Shown: positions 1 to 10,460 of the stretch, one piece after another | Layout of the letters: each line of letters starts with the position of its first letter | Position numbering within the stretch: position 1 is the stretch's first letter | Assembly (NCBI RefSeq): GCF_905404315.1 | Contig: NC_066288.1 | Coordinates: 3,472,001 to 3,536,000 of the forward strand | Direction: 5' to 3' | From: Leptidea sinapis | Taxonomy: Eukaryota > Arthropoda > Insecta > Lepidoptera > Pieridae | DNA length: 64,000 nucleotides | Notes under the pieces: model-generated | The model's database searches: none | What the model saw: the letters and a program-made list of their open reading frames with translations, nothing else | Told to the model about the DNA's origin: nothing | Position numbers and translations under genes: made by a program

Positions 1-48
1 AGCTAGTATAATTTATATGGCAAAACAACGTTTGCCAGGTCAGCTAGT
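1..48 (+). repeat. 3' tip of a CTAG-ending interspersed repeat (family H)
   Basis: The window opens inside a repeat ending in AACGTTTGCCAGGTCAGCTAG. The same terminus closes the copies at 11640-11956 and 56870-57047. The CTAG end recalls Helitron 3' ends (CTRR), but no terminal hairpin was confirmed, so the class is open. Confidence 0.5.
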
Positions 49-759
49 AGTAAATACGTTAATAATAACATATTAGTTAATTAACTGTTAACAGACGTTT
101 GAGAAAAAAATTTCAAATTCTATGGCTTCAAGTTACTTGTTAAATGTCACCTGTCATTCAAAACGCGATAACGTATCAAATTAAACATATTATTTATTTA
201 CGCTTTTTATATTAATTAAACACTTACAGCCTTACAAATAAAATGGTATTAAGTTATATCTGAAAATAATCCAAGAATATGTAAAATGTTTACAACTACA
301 CATTTTGTTTATGATTGGTTTATACGGCCGTATAACATTTCCCGCGTTTATTTGCAAGGCTGCTTGCATTCGGAAAACTTCAGAATTAACATTGTATTGA
401 CAGTGTTGTCAGCGATATAGTCAACATTTTCCATAACTTTGTTTACTCTCGTAGTATAACTTTAGACCAAGTTTATTTGTAAGGCCGTTAACATATTATA
501 ATAAAATCAATCATTCTGTATTTGTGAATATTATAAGACGTATTGGTTACATAATGACAAAGTTTAAAAAAAAAAATCAAATCATTTTTGTACCCATAAA
601 TACACAAATACCCTCCGATAAGAGATTTCCCTCAGAAGCATATTAAATACTCCTAATCTTTCCGAAATCCACTGGCAATTCCAAAGCAAAACCCACAAAA
701 TTTGCTCAACAAAAATTGCGACTCGCGCTTGACCGGTCTTTACATCTTCTGTTTTTTTC
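49..759. other. AT-rich non-coding stretch
   Basis: No open frame, tRNA-like segment or shared repeat was recognised here. It is ordinary AT-rich sequence with short homopolymers, such as an A-run near 568. Confidence 0.5.
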
Positions 760-1064
760 AAGGAACAAGACGAGTAGGACGTTCAGTTGAAGGTAATTGA
801 TACGTCCTGCCCATTACAATGCAGTGCCGCTCAGGATTCTTGAAAAACACATAAATTCCGAGCGGCACTACAATTGCGATCGTCACCTTGCGACATAAAA
901 TGTCAAGTCTCATTTGCCTAGTAATTTAACTAGCAACGGCGCCATTCAGACCGAAACACAATAATGCTTACACATTACTGGTTCACGGCAGAAATAGGCG
1001 CCGATGTGGTACCCACAATTTAGCCGGCATCCTGTGCAAAGGAGCCTCCCACTGGTATATAAAT
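760..1064 (-). repeat. Family A short interspersed element, near full length
   Basis: This copy reads in the reverse orientation, from GACGAGTAGGACGTTCAG to GGAGCCTCCCACTGGT. Family A is about 300 bp, has no open frame, and carries an internal inverted pair built on GTGCCGCTCAGGATTCTTG and TTCCGAGCGGCAC. The orientation starting CCAGTGGGAGGCTCC is called plus throughout. No A or B box was seen, so it could be a MITE or a non-tRNA SINE. Confidence 0.75.
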
Positions 1065-1169
1065 AAATTTGCCTAATAATATCTTTGGCATTTCAAGAAA
1101 CAGGTTGCACCTCCCATATAAATAGTATTACAGAACAGTAATTTAATTATCAAAGATAACTTATCACAT

Positions 1170-1300
1170 TTACTGAGAAAATTTATTGAATTAGGCGTTA
1201 CTTTGCGGAAATCCATAATTATACAAATGATTTAAGTTTTCTTTAGTGTTAATTCCGCCAATATTTATAATTTAAATCATTTTTTATAAATTAAATCATT
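1170..1300. repeat. Partial fold-back element, same family as 23415-23640
   Basis: The stretch from GGCGTTACTTTGCGGAAAT to TTAATTCCGCCAATATT matches the reverse complement of 23540-23640, including the flank outside the fold-back arm. Only one arm is present here. Confidence 0.55.
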
Positions 1301-1321
1301 TGCACATTTACTGAGTTCTGA

Positions 1322-1500
1322 GACTGCTGAGTGGTAACTAAACTTGAACTCTATGACAGGCACTGGGTTTGAGTCCCGGTAGGTGCATTTGTTTGATGAA
1401 TATGTTATGTTAATATAAATATATTTTTTGTATGTTAATTGTGTGTATGTATATCATATTAAATATTATTATTAATACAATTATTATTAAATTAGCGACT
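1322..1500 (+). repeat. tRNA-derived SINE (family F), diverged copy
   Basis: A tRNA-like head with CTGAGTGGTAACTAA and a B box GGGTTTGAGTCCC is followed by GGTAGGTGCA, then the family F body (TGATGAATATG, later TATTAAATATTATTATT). The head is too diverged to be a working tRNA gene. Confidence 0.5.
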
Positions 1501-2087
1501 TTTACCTAAGTCTTAAAATTACCATTTATTACCCGTTAACTACCACGTCACATGACAAAGCGATAGTTTCATTAAGAATTTCCTAATTTAAAAACATTAC
1601 ATAGTTCGAAAAATATGAATACTTATCTAAAAACATTTTACACAATACTTATAGTAATAATTAACATTCAACCCTGTAATTCAATTCACTTTTCATATCT
1701 TGTTGAATTACCCTTATTTTTTCTTTTGTCGTCAGTCGAATATGACTATTAATAAAATCATCTCAGTCCTCCAACATACATAAATGAAATTTAATAATAG
1801 TTTCATATTACGGTATAATAATTATTAATTAACACTTGTTGTTGTTAAATATAACATCCGCCATTTTGTTTTTAACGATTTAAGAGATAGATGTCAAAAT
1901 GTGTTAGAGCGTGAGCCACGGACTAGTAAAAAAATAAGAACTCCGTGTCACCTTACATAACACCAAAACAAGCCGATTGACGTGTAAATACATAGCCCCA
2001 CGCACACACTTACACTACTACAGGCCGATAGGAGAATTGTTGTCGTCTGTGACAGATCAGTTTGCGTCTCAATAAAATATTTTAAAA
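1501..2087. other. Non-coding stretch
   Basis: AT-rich sequence up to about 1850, then a less AT-rich patch (1855-2087) that precedes a THAP-like start. No gene was recognised. Confidence 0.4.
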
Positions 2088-2132
2088 ATGCCGTCGTGCG
2101 TTGTGAATAAGTGTAAAAAGGATACTTTCTAA
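2088..2132 (+). pseudogene. Possible remnant of a THAP-domain N-terminus
   Basis: An ATG preceded by AAAA opens a 14-codon frame, MPSCVVNKCKKDTF, ending in TAA. The Met-Pro-x-Cys start with a second Cys five residues later resembles the first zinc ligands of THAP domains, found in P-element-like transposases and cellular proteins. The rest of the C2CH domain is missing, so this is at best a broken fragment. The match is short and could be chance. Confidence 0.25.
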
Positions 2133-2375
2133 GTATTTGTGACCATATATGATTATTTAAGTGAAAAAAATTTTGTAACTAGTATCCCGCCTAACCGCAC
2201 ACTCACTAGCATAACTCTGTCAGCAATACTCGTAGCTTTAGCGTAAAAGTGTTTACTTTAGACGCTGTAGACCCGGGTTCGATACACCTACCAGTGTATG
2301 GAATTTTTTTGGGTTTTGTAAAGTTAGTGGAAATTTCTAGTAAGTTCAGGATCCAATCGAACAAAAAAAGGGGAT

Positions 2376-2770
2376 GGTAAATGTGTAAGCAGGATAAAAA
2401 TAGTTAAAAGAATTTTCTGGTACAATTTTAATTTAAATATGGAATGGGAGAATCATTTTGAAAATAGAACAGATCCGGGGGTATATAAGCCGTACTAAGC
2501 GTGGCCTACGGCAGTTCTAGTTCTGACACGAAAGTGTAAAGAAGAAGAAGAAGAAGAAAAGAAGAAGTAGTGAAAAGTGAAAGTGTTCCAAGAAGAAGCA
2601 GATAGAAGAGACTTAGTGTTCGGTGCGGTGTGACGCGTTGAAGGTACCGCCGCCCACAAGAGGAACAGCGGCAGAACGGCGAAGTGCAAGTTCAGAAAAA
2701 GTGAACGCAAATAAAGACTCGTTCCTATAAGCGGAGTATTATTCCCTGACCCACTCTCGTGTCAATACTA
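2376..2770 (+). promoter_or_regulatory. Promoter plus poly(A)-signal cassette, possible solo LTR
   Basis: TATATAA at 2482-2488 is followed 30 bp later by an initiator-like CAGTTCT at 2512. A purine-rich GAAGAAGAAG tract lies at about 2539-2567, and AATAAA stands at 2710-2715. A TATA box, start site and poly(A) signal within 250 bp is the layout of an LTR (U3-R-U5). No TG..CA ends or target duplication could be fixed, so a host promoter or chance remains possible. Confidence 0.3.
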
Positions 2771-3354
2771 TATAAGAATAGCTAAACTCACTTTAAACTC
2801 CGAAGTACAGACTTAGGAACAGAGTGTTATACAAAAGCATCAGTTTCTAAAAGTATTACCTACTCATTAAGTTAATATAATTACCTAGTTTTAATTTACG
2901 AAGCATTATTCATAAATCTTACTATTATATTACAACGGTTTTCTTATTAGCAAGATCTTACCAGTCTCAAAAATATAGAAATACAATATAAATATTATAA
3001 GTCCGTCATACACAACTATCTATTATACCTTACCTATATTTACAACTATTGACACTAATTACAAGAAACAATTTATGGACAGTGTTAAATTTGATTGCTC
3101 AGTAAACCTATTGTTTCCAATACCATCTTTAAGTACATATTTATTCTGTAGTATGGTTAATAACTGTATCCAAATCATGAGAATGGTTACAACTTTTAAG
3201 TTCTATGAGGGATGGCACGGCAAATGTTCGTTTACACTTCTCACACATTTTGAACACACGGTCTAGATGTACGGTGTTGGTATCGGTGATGTTTGGCTGA
3301 CCAGGATTACTTGATATTGACTGGTTCTTAAAGGAACCTGAAACAATAATAATA
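2771..3354. other. Non-coding AT-rich stretch
   Basis: Nothing recognised. The short open frame at 3075-3266 has no recognisable domain or coding character. Confidence 0.4.
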
Positions 3355-3585
3355 AAAATGACACACTTTTACACAAATTATCTTACCTCAAACTTGGCGT
3401 AGCCTGTACTATGGGCACAAGACAACGATATATTTAATACAATATACTTACTTAAACATACATAAATACTTATAAACATCCATGACTCGGAAACAAACAT
3501 CCATATTCATTATTTAAATGTTCGCCCTGCAACTTCTAGCTCAGTAGGCAGGGTATTAACCACTGGGCTAAATGGGTCGTCAGTA
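3355..3585 (-). repeat. tRNA-derived SINE (family F), reverse orientation
   Basis: The reverse complement gives a tRNA-like head (CCCAGTGGTTAATACCCTGCC, degenerate B box), the family F body (ATGAATATGGATG, TGTCTTGTGCCCATA, GATAATTTGTGTAAAA) and a short ATT-type tail. It aligns along its length with the plus-strand copies at 48215 and 55340. Confidence 0.7.
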
Positions 3586-3595
3586 TGTAATGCTA

Positions 3596-3984
3596 TTTAT
3601 AACCTAGGTCCTAAAGAATAATTGAGAGCGATATTTAAAGAAATTAACATCTTGACTTTTGCTTCTCAATATATTCTTGATAATCTAATTAATGTAGATA
3701 TGTTCATAGGCACATAAGTGAATTTGCTAGAAACTGTCATAACCATAAAGTTAACACTAGGAACAGACATAAACTTATAATGCCTACTACTCGTCTAAGT
3801 CGAGTTAGTCTTTTGTGGGTATGTATATGCTTTTACAACAAGATCCCAGAAAATGTTCAAAACAAAAGTATTACGTTATTTAAAAGAATTGTTGAAAAAC
3901 GTTTGTGTGGTAGAGGTTACTATAACATAAATGACTTTCTCAATGATACCACAGATTGGGAATAGAGCGAACACCCTCAGGCAA
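3596..3984 (+). mobile_element. LINE 3' fragment (family E) with end of reverse transcriptase frame
   Basis: The fragment starts near TATAACCTAGGTCC and holds the C-terminal coding piece at 3780-3965. Shared copies lie at 27186-27765 and, inverted, at 61378-61854. Its natural 3' tail (TTTGAA repeats in the other copies) is missing, because the sequence passes into the right end of the family M element at about 3985. Confidence 0.65.
3780..3965 (+). pseudogene. C-terminal tail of a LINE reverse transcriptase (family E)
   Basis: 61 residues, MPTTRLSRVSL through NDFLNDTTDWE, match the 61577-61858 minus-strand fragment almost residue for residue (TTRLxRV, CFYNxIPENVQNK, NDFLNDTTD). The pattern 'F(Y)NKIPENVQ...FKRIVxxRL' is typical of the extreme C-terminus of non-LTR retrotransposon ORF2. 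Everything upstream, including the catalytic domain, is absent. Confidence 0.7.
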
Positions 3985-4120
3985 AGCGGGAGGACACCGA
4001 TTCCAAAAATAACAATAATTGTAACTAGAATTCGGTCTAATTAATTAGGTTGTATAAAAATACGCAAGTTTTTTTAATATTATATCTATTGTTTTGGAAT
4101 AGTTTTTTTTTGAAGTCGGT
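3985..4120 (+). repeat. Right-end fragment of family M inverted-repeat element
   Basis: GGACACCGATTCCAAAAATA through TTTTGAAGTCGGTT matches the right third of the complete copy at 25721-26176, including the terminal AACCGACTTCAAAA complement. Confidence 0.6.
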
Positions 4121-4706
4121 TGTTTATTTTTTATTTTTTTTTTATTAAGCATTATTTAAGTACCGCAGTTGATAGAGCCGCTTGATGTCGGATTTTTATT
4201 TCGTACTGCATTGTATGAACACCGGGTCGATGGACTCTCCTTGTATCTGAAGCACCATTGCATCATAGTTGTCTGAAAACAGTAAGATTTTTTACATCAT
4301 TGTTGAATTTGGCGAAACATTATCTTACAATTATGACTCAAAGTAAGTTGCAAAGGCTTTCGTAGCTGAAACTTCTCCATTTAATCAAAATTCCTCCCAA
4401 CCAATCATTTCTTTTAATAAATTCAAGCTATTCTGTAGGCACACCTCTGTTATTTGGTTTTATACAACAACTAATTACCACAGGAAGTAACTTTCCAGTT
4501 CTGTTATTATGGTCGTCATCACAACGTAAATAATGTCAGAGAAATTTAAAAAAAATTACTCCTTTAAGTTTGATCTGTTCGATTAAAAAAGTTTTGGAAC
4601 CCATCTTCTTCGATGCACGCATCATGCACAAAAAGGAGCAAACATTTCCGGCTTACGTTTTAAATGTTCTAATAATAAACCATTGACAATTTGTTATTTC
4701 TAAGCG
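4121..4706. other. Non-coding stretch
   Basis: No open frame or shared repeat recognised. Confidence 0.4.
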
Positions 4707-4992
4707 TTTACCAGTGGGAGGCTCCTTTGCACAAGATGCCGGCTAGTTGTGGTACAACGGTGCCTATTTGTGCCGTTAAGCAGTAATGTGTAAGTATTAT
4801 GTTTCGGTCTGAAGGGCGCCGTAGCAAATGAGACTTAACATTTTATGTCTCAAGGTGACGAGCGCAGTTGTAGTGCCGCTCAGAATTTCTGGATTTTCCA
4901 AGAATCCTGAGCGGCACTGCATTGTAATGGGCAGGGCGTACTAATTACCATAAGCTGAACGTCCTGCTAGTCTCGTCCCTTATTTTTATAAA
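4707..4992 (+). repeat. Family A element, plus orientation
   Basis: Reads from CCAGTGGGAGGCTCCTTTGC to GTCTCGTCCCTTATTTTTAT. It is about 90% of the family length, with a few bases lost in the middle. Confidence 0.75.
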
Positions 4993-5069
4993 AAAAGTGA
5001 TATGCTTCACTTCTACGATTAAGTATACAAATTTAATTTAATCAAGATTTACGAATGATGCCGCATGCG

Positions 5070-5165
5070 GACGGTTGGATTTTATGGTAAGAGCGCTGAG
5101 ACGTACGCCGAGAGGCGCGGGTTCGAATCCCGCATCGCTTATAAATTTTGGTACAAATTAAATTT
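5070..5165 (+). repeat. tRNA-derived SINE (family G) head
   Basis: GGTTGGATTTTATGGTAAGAG (A-box region) and CGGGTTCGAATCCCGC (B box) are followed by ATCGCTTATAAATTTTGG. The same head and tail junction recur at 58375 and 62362. The insertion into the acceptor-like stem and the non-tRNA body show a SINE, not a tRNA gene. It lies about 100 bp from the receptor exon. Confidence 0.6.
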
Positions 5166-5270
5166 TTTAAACATGTGCGTCTCGTTACTTCCAATTTCTG
5201 AGCTATCTACTTTGAGTACAAGTTTCAAAATGTCTTATTGTACCTAGAAAACAATTTAAACACGACAAAC

Positions 5271-5491
5271 CTTAAATGCATCTCTGAATTTATTTGACAT
5301 AATATGGTAGAATATAGGGTTGATACACGTAGACAGATAGTAGAACACTCCTGATGTGTAGGTGAGGAAATGATACGCGAACAGTAGCAACGGTGACTTC
5401 GCCAGATGGTTCTCTGTAGTCCCGTAGATAGCCACCAGTCTCTGAGCGTGGAATGGTGCCCAGCAAATGAAGAACGCAACGACGACCGCAA
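5271..5491 (-). CDS. Pyrokinin/PBAN-type receptor, exon with TM6-TM7
   Basis: This 221-nt exon begins after a pyrimidine-rich acceptor (TTTTATCTACAG, AG at 5493-5492). It is read in phase with the exon ending at 8524: the split valine codon is G plus TT. It encodes residues 270-343. TM6 carries CWAPFH (279-284), an extracellular loop follows, and TM7 carries NPIFY (327-331, the NPxxY motif). The exon ends in SNKFRDAFK at the start of the cytoplasmic tail. The donor AAG|GTTTGT lies at 5270. If that donor is not used, the frame runs four more residues (VCRV) to a TAA. The next exon was not recognised between 1 and 5270, so the C-tail is either diverged there or outside the window. Confidence 0.88.
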
Positions 5492-8400
5492 CTGTAGATA
5501 AAATTTAATATTATTCTGACAGAATATTAAGCGGTTAAGGGTTACTGTTGGTCTTTTTTGTACAAAATGTAATATAAATTCGCCTTAAAAAGTATTGGTT
5601 CCCGTATAGTATTATAGTATTCCCAGCTATTATTTTGTTGGCAGTGAATGTGTTAAATCGGTATTGGTGTGGCTTACTCTTATGATAATTAATCCCTTTT
5701 ACACCAATATTAGATAAAAGATATAGCAAGTACGCAAAATAGTTTAAAAGCAATTGAAGTATGCGCCATATATAATGATATAGGATAATGTATTCAATTT
5801 GCGATAATATTACTCGATAAAGTAAAAATATTATAGTTTAAAGCTTTTAAATACCTACTTATTGCAAAAGTATACTATACAGAAGGTACTTACGTATGTT
5901 AGTAAATGTTAATATTCAAATCAATACTCAACTAAGGAAACTGTTAGTTTCAGTTAAAAAAAGAATGAAATAAAAAAACGTGTCTTAATGTCTTTTAATA
6001 ATTTTCTTATTCGGGTTGGACTTAGTATCATTTTAGACTTAGGACATTTAATCTCGATAGATTTATTTTTTGAAAAATAGTCTTTGTTTATATTATCATA
6101 AAACTATGATAGCTATAAACACAAAACTTATTTTATTCGATAGTAGTTTATTAGTATTTATTAGTTTTCACTGTGGGATTTATCAATACGCTTTTTGAAT
6201 TATTTTATATTAATTTTTTTCTTAATAAATCAAACGCGACGCCTTGGTTGCATGTTATTATTATTATTTATTTATCATGTTATTATTATTTTTGTTGCAT
6301 GCAATTATTTTCCTACTCACATACGGAAGTGCTATCTCTTCGAGGTCCATTTTGATACTATCTCAGTCTGGTGTCTAGTTTGGTAGCTTGCGGACACCAC
6401 GGTTACGCCACCGTGGTCCTCGGTGAAATATAGGCCTAAGGATTACGGTCGCAACCAATGTGCACTGACTTATGATGAAAATCAAGCTTGTTTGCAATCG
6501 CATACTCTCATTGACTAGACGTTTTAGTAACATGTGATTTGAATCAACTCAACTAAAAAAATAAGGGGATTTTGTAATTTTATGAAACCACGATAAAAGT
6601 GAAACCTTTTTTCACATTAAAGACATTTAACTAAAAATTTTTGGAATAATATTCCATTAAGGGTATATAAATCGCTTTATCACTTAACGATGTAATAAAA
6701 GTTTCACTTTAAAAAATTATAATACAACAACTATGCAACGTATTATATCATATTATAATATATTTTTAGAACTGCTTGTTATATTCATTTAGAGAAAACG
6801 GTTATAACTAGAGTGAATTTTCGGTTTTTACAGTAAATTTTCAATGAGGCATACTATTTCAAATTAGTGGTAGTTTTTAAGGTTCAGTAAGTAATTTTGA
6901 ATTTAAATTTTTAGAGCGACTCCAGAAAGTCTAAGAACTACACGAGATAACAAATAATAAAAAAGCGTAATAAGAGTATTACCACTATAATCGTGATCCA
7001 AAGCTCTATCAACTACAAATTATAAAAATTTATTAGGTTATTGTTATGTTAGAACAGTTGCAATAACGCACGAGCCGAGTGTAGCGTGCCGCGGCAGCGG
7101 CCGGTGAGAGCCAGAATCGAATTGTAGGCGTTTCCTTTTCTTTCCTACCCATTAAAACGTGCCAACCCTTAAAAATGTCATAATTTGAGGCTAGGTTATA
7201 ATGCTTTTTTCTCTGGAACGGTGCATTACCTTTTAATACGAGTGGTAACATTATATCGTGGACTAAAGCTCTATCAACTACAATATTTTTCACCTCATAA
7301 TTCGTGCTACATGATACTAAGTTTTAACCCAATTTTCAAAAGTTAATGTAATAATTAATGGATATATTTTTATATACGTTTGTCATGTCATACGTAATGA
7401 ATGAAGGATAAAGCTCCCATTAGCGGCTTAACTTTTCACACAAATATTTGATAAGGTCGTTAGCGTGTCTGAGTGAAACACAATATCGAGGACAGTATTA
7501 ATGAGTCGCTCTTTGTACACTAACTTAGATCGGGTTGAATTCATGTTTTGATAGTTCACGAAGGAGTTTTTATACTAGTTACTACACCTTTTCGGAAAGT
7601 GCCATCGTATGTTACCACTGGGCCTAATTTGCATTATTTATTACGTAGTTATATGCGAGTGAAAAAGTTGTATGAAATCCATAACTATCAAGTTATATGA
7701 TTTCTGGACCTTACGTAGATGACGTCACATCGTCGCTTTGTTGCGGTGTTCAAAACAAGCATCACTAGGATATTATAATGAATAAATAAACAACGACTTA
7801 TTTTTTCTGTATTATTGATTGATGTAAAGGTGTTGTGTTGTGATGCTAATTACTATTATCATATTGATGATTAATTTATAAAATAATCTGGGTTAAGTAA
7901 AAAAAATACTTTATTTTTCTGGTAATACTATTATAGCGAGCGACCCACAACAACAGAAACTACAGAACTAATAACAACAAAAGTCAAAACGTAATACTGA
8001 AAACTTCAAGAACAAAGCAGTCATAACACGAAAATATCACGACATGTACCTAACGGTAAAAAATTGCAAACCGTACTGACGCAACAGAACGAGCGCCGGG
8101 GGGGGTGAATGGGGAACAGGAGGGGGCTTCACGTCTAGGAATAATGTATTGTAACGTGATTTATCAGACAGTAATATTATCACATATTTATTAATTTTTC
8201 TGTTTGAATACTGGATATTAAAACAAATATAACACGATAAAATTTAGACAAAAGTAATATTCTGTTCTATTCTTCCTAATGTGGGTTCAATCGATCTTGT
8301 GATCAGTGCTAAGTTTGAACCAAGTTTTATTTTCTTATTATACGAGTACCTGAAACAAATCTTTTTTTAGAAGTCTGTAAAATTATTACTTACGTGCTGG

Positions 8401-8523
8401 TGGTCTATAAGTTACGCGTGTGGTAGCATGTTTTATGTCTTCTTTTTATTACCTTTTATTTTCCTATGGTGAAAATAATACAGACATTGACGAAAATACT
8501 AAGATAAATATAGCCTTACTTAC
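5492..8523 (-). other. Receptor intron, about 3.0 kb, nearly repeat-free
   Basis: This is a GT-AG intron between the two receptor exons (donor GTAAGT at 8523-8518, acceptor CAG at 5494-5492). None of the repeat families common elsewhere in the window was recognised in it. A short direct repeat, AAAGCTCTATCAACTACAA, occurs at about 7000-7018 and again at about 7265-7283. The open frames at 5535-5753, 6173-6386 and 7033-7293 have no recognisable domain. Confidence 0.7.
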
Positions 8524-9331
8524 CCAACATTTTAACAACTCGTTTTGTTGATTGTGTGCTATTCTTTCTCTGTATTTTGTGTGTCTTGATCTTTATCATT
8601 TCCTTCTGCGCCATTAAATTCTCCTTAGTGACGTTCGATTTATTGAGCCGCAATCCAATTAGTGAATAAAGCACTGTTATGACGATCATCGGCGCGAAAA
8701 AGAAAAAGAAAGTCGACAGCTCGAAGGAATGTTCGATAATAACCCTTGTTTGTAAGCACATAGTGACACCTTTGTACACTCTAATACCGAACTGTAGAGC
8801 TTGCGGAAGTGCTAGCCCGAAAGAAGCAATCCATAACAAGATTACATGTTTTATTGCTCGATTTAGTTTCGACATTTTGTGGGAAACGAACGGGTGACAT
8901 ATTGCAAGGTATCTTTCTATTGTAAACAGGGTTATTGTCAAAACACTCGCGTTTGTTGATGTCTCCGCAGCTAGGCCACGTATCAAACAAAAGGTATGAC
9001 CAAAAACGTAGGGCCATTTCGACCAAATGGAATATATTTCTTGGGGCATTCCGCTTACAAGCAAAAGCAGATCTGATATTGCTAAGCTGAATAAGTAATA
9101 ATTTGTAGCTGTGTGCATGTTTTGATTCCGAATTATAATTATACATGTGAATATGTTACCGAAAAGCCCTGTGATAAATATAAGTGAGTAAATTATTGTT
9201 ATTGGTATTACTATGTAGAGAGAATCCCTTTGAGGGCCAAAGATGAGAGTTGAGTCCACGGATTCTGAGGAGTTGAGGAATGAATCCGAAATATTGAGAA
9301 TAGAGTCGGATACATTATCCATAGAAGTCAT
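8524..9331 (-). CDS. Pyrokinin/PBAN-type neuropeptide GPCR, first coding exon (TM1-TM5)
   Basis: This exon encodes residues 1-269 of a class-A G-protein-coupled receptor of the plasma membrane. The extracellular N-terminus (about 1-37) has three N-glycosylation sequons at N6, N13 and N20. TM1 spans about 38-65, TM2 76-96, TM3 115-139, TM4 160-180 and TM5 205-228. TM3 ends in ERY (139-141), the DRY-type G-protein switch. C115 and C192 are placed to form the conserved disulfide. HTATNYYLFSLAISDLLLL, VLTITLFTIERYLAICHPF and ALPQALQFGI are hallmarks of the insect pyrokinin/PBAN receptor group. In moths that group controls pheromone synthesis or diapause hormone responses; which ligand this copy binds cannot be read from sequence. 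Of the two early ATGs (codons 1 and 4) the first gives the better context, AAATAATGA. The exon ends at G|GTAAGT in phase 1. A CAPA receptor is the main alternative. Confidence 0.88.
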
Positions 9332-9414
9332 TATTTTAGAGGTATTACTATGATTAATTGGCTTTCATAATAGAGTGACTCCGCTTCACTCTGTTGCTCG
9401 CGTTTGCATCAATC
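9332..9414 (-). other. Probable 5' UTR part of the receptor's first coding exon
   Basis: On the minus strand TTTTTGTTCCAG (AG at 9416-9415) would be an acceptor for an exon starting at 9414, 83 nt before the receptor ATG. A short upstream frame (ATG at 9409, seven codons, ending TGA) would lie in this leader. The acceptor is judged by eye only. Confidence 0.4.
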
Positions 9415-9817
9415 CTGGAACAAAAACACAACATTTGAATAATTATATTGGAATAACATTGACATGTTGTTTTGATGTGCCCCATATCTAGGGTTGGCAA
9501 CTTTTATTAGAAATAATATTGAATATCTGATTTCAAAGGAGGTTTATAAAGAGTAACTTCCAAAAAAGAGTGTAATTTATTTATATATTTTTAAATACAA
9601 TATAATAATAAAAATAAAATGGGTTTGCTTTATATTACATAATTGGCAACAGTATAGTAAAACATTGTGTAAAAAAGAGTATTTTAGCATACTCTACTCG
9701 TATAAGTGTTATAGATTATAGAGTACGACTACATGATACAGAGTATAATACTCTATTTTAGAGTAGGGTTGACAACCCTGCCCATAGCCGATTACAATAA
9801 GTTTTTTTAAATGATAC
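9415..9817. other. Non-coding stretch upstream of the receptor exon
   Basis: AT-rich. Between 9560 and 9770 the motif AGAGTA or its close variants recurs (AAAGAGTA, ATACTCTA, TAGAGTA) and can pair with itself. No gene was seen. Confidence 0.35.
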
Positions 9818-10075
9818 TAAGGGACGAGACGAGCAGGAAGAAAGCAGTGCCGCTCAGGATTCTTGACAAACCCAAAAAACTGAGTGGCAATTGCGCTCGT
9901 CACCTTGAGACATAAGATGTTAAGTCTCATTTACCCAGTAATTTCGTTAGCTACGGCGCCCTTCAGACCAAAACACAGTAACGTTTACACATTACTGCTT
10001 CATGGCAGAAATAGGCGCCGTTGTGGTACCCATAATCTAGCCGGCATCCAGTGCAAAGGAGCCTCCCACTGGTGA
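9818..10075 (-). repeat. Family A element with internal deletion
   Basis: Starts GGGACGAGACGAGCAGGAA and then jumps to AGCAGTGCCGCTCAGG, so about 40 bp of the family (GTTCAGCTG..CCCATTACAA) are missing. It ends in GGAGCCTCCCACTGGTGA. Confidence 0.72.
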
Positions 10076-10254
10076 TTCCCAGTGATTGCATGCGTAACAA
10101 CGGATTCCCGGTGGGATCCCATTTGTGTTATTTTTTATTTATTCAATTTATACAATCTACAGCACATTACATTACAGTAGGTACTCAATTTTGATGTAAT
10201 TTCAAACACAGAATATTATATTGATGCGTTAGACGGTTAGAATGTCACAATATT

Positions 10255-10460
10255 CGGTCTATCATCATCATAATCATCATCAGTCGGATAACGTCCACTG
10301 CTGGATGAAGGCAAAGAAAATTTGCAAAACGTCGGTTTTTTTCTTTTATCTTTCGTCCCAAAGATTTGCACGACGATCGGTCCTGCGCTGCCCTCATTCA
10401 ACGTGTTCCGGCGTTCTTGACCAGATCGTCCATCATTATAAGATAATCTCATCCAAGTTG
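10255..10460 (-). mobile_element. LINE 3' end (family I)
   Basis: Read on the minus strand, it is the tail of a reverse-transcriptase frame (a diverged form of WSRSPEY...AAQDRSSWRSLG) followed by a TGATGATGATGA-type tail. Copies lie at 24985-25390 and 39885-40055. This copy is cut off inside the frame. Confidence 0.55.

Noticed and set aside
2495..2710. 71-codon minus-strand frame with a Ser/Phe run
   Set aside because: Produced by the GAAGAAGAAG tract read in reverse; low complexity.
5070..5145. Possible tRNA gene
   Set aside because: Extra bases between the arms and the shared downstream body with 58375 and 62362 show a SINE.
8781..9146. 121-codon minus-strand frame inside the receptor exon
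   Set aside because: Shadow frame of the GPCR exon; the real frame carries all receptor motifs.
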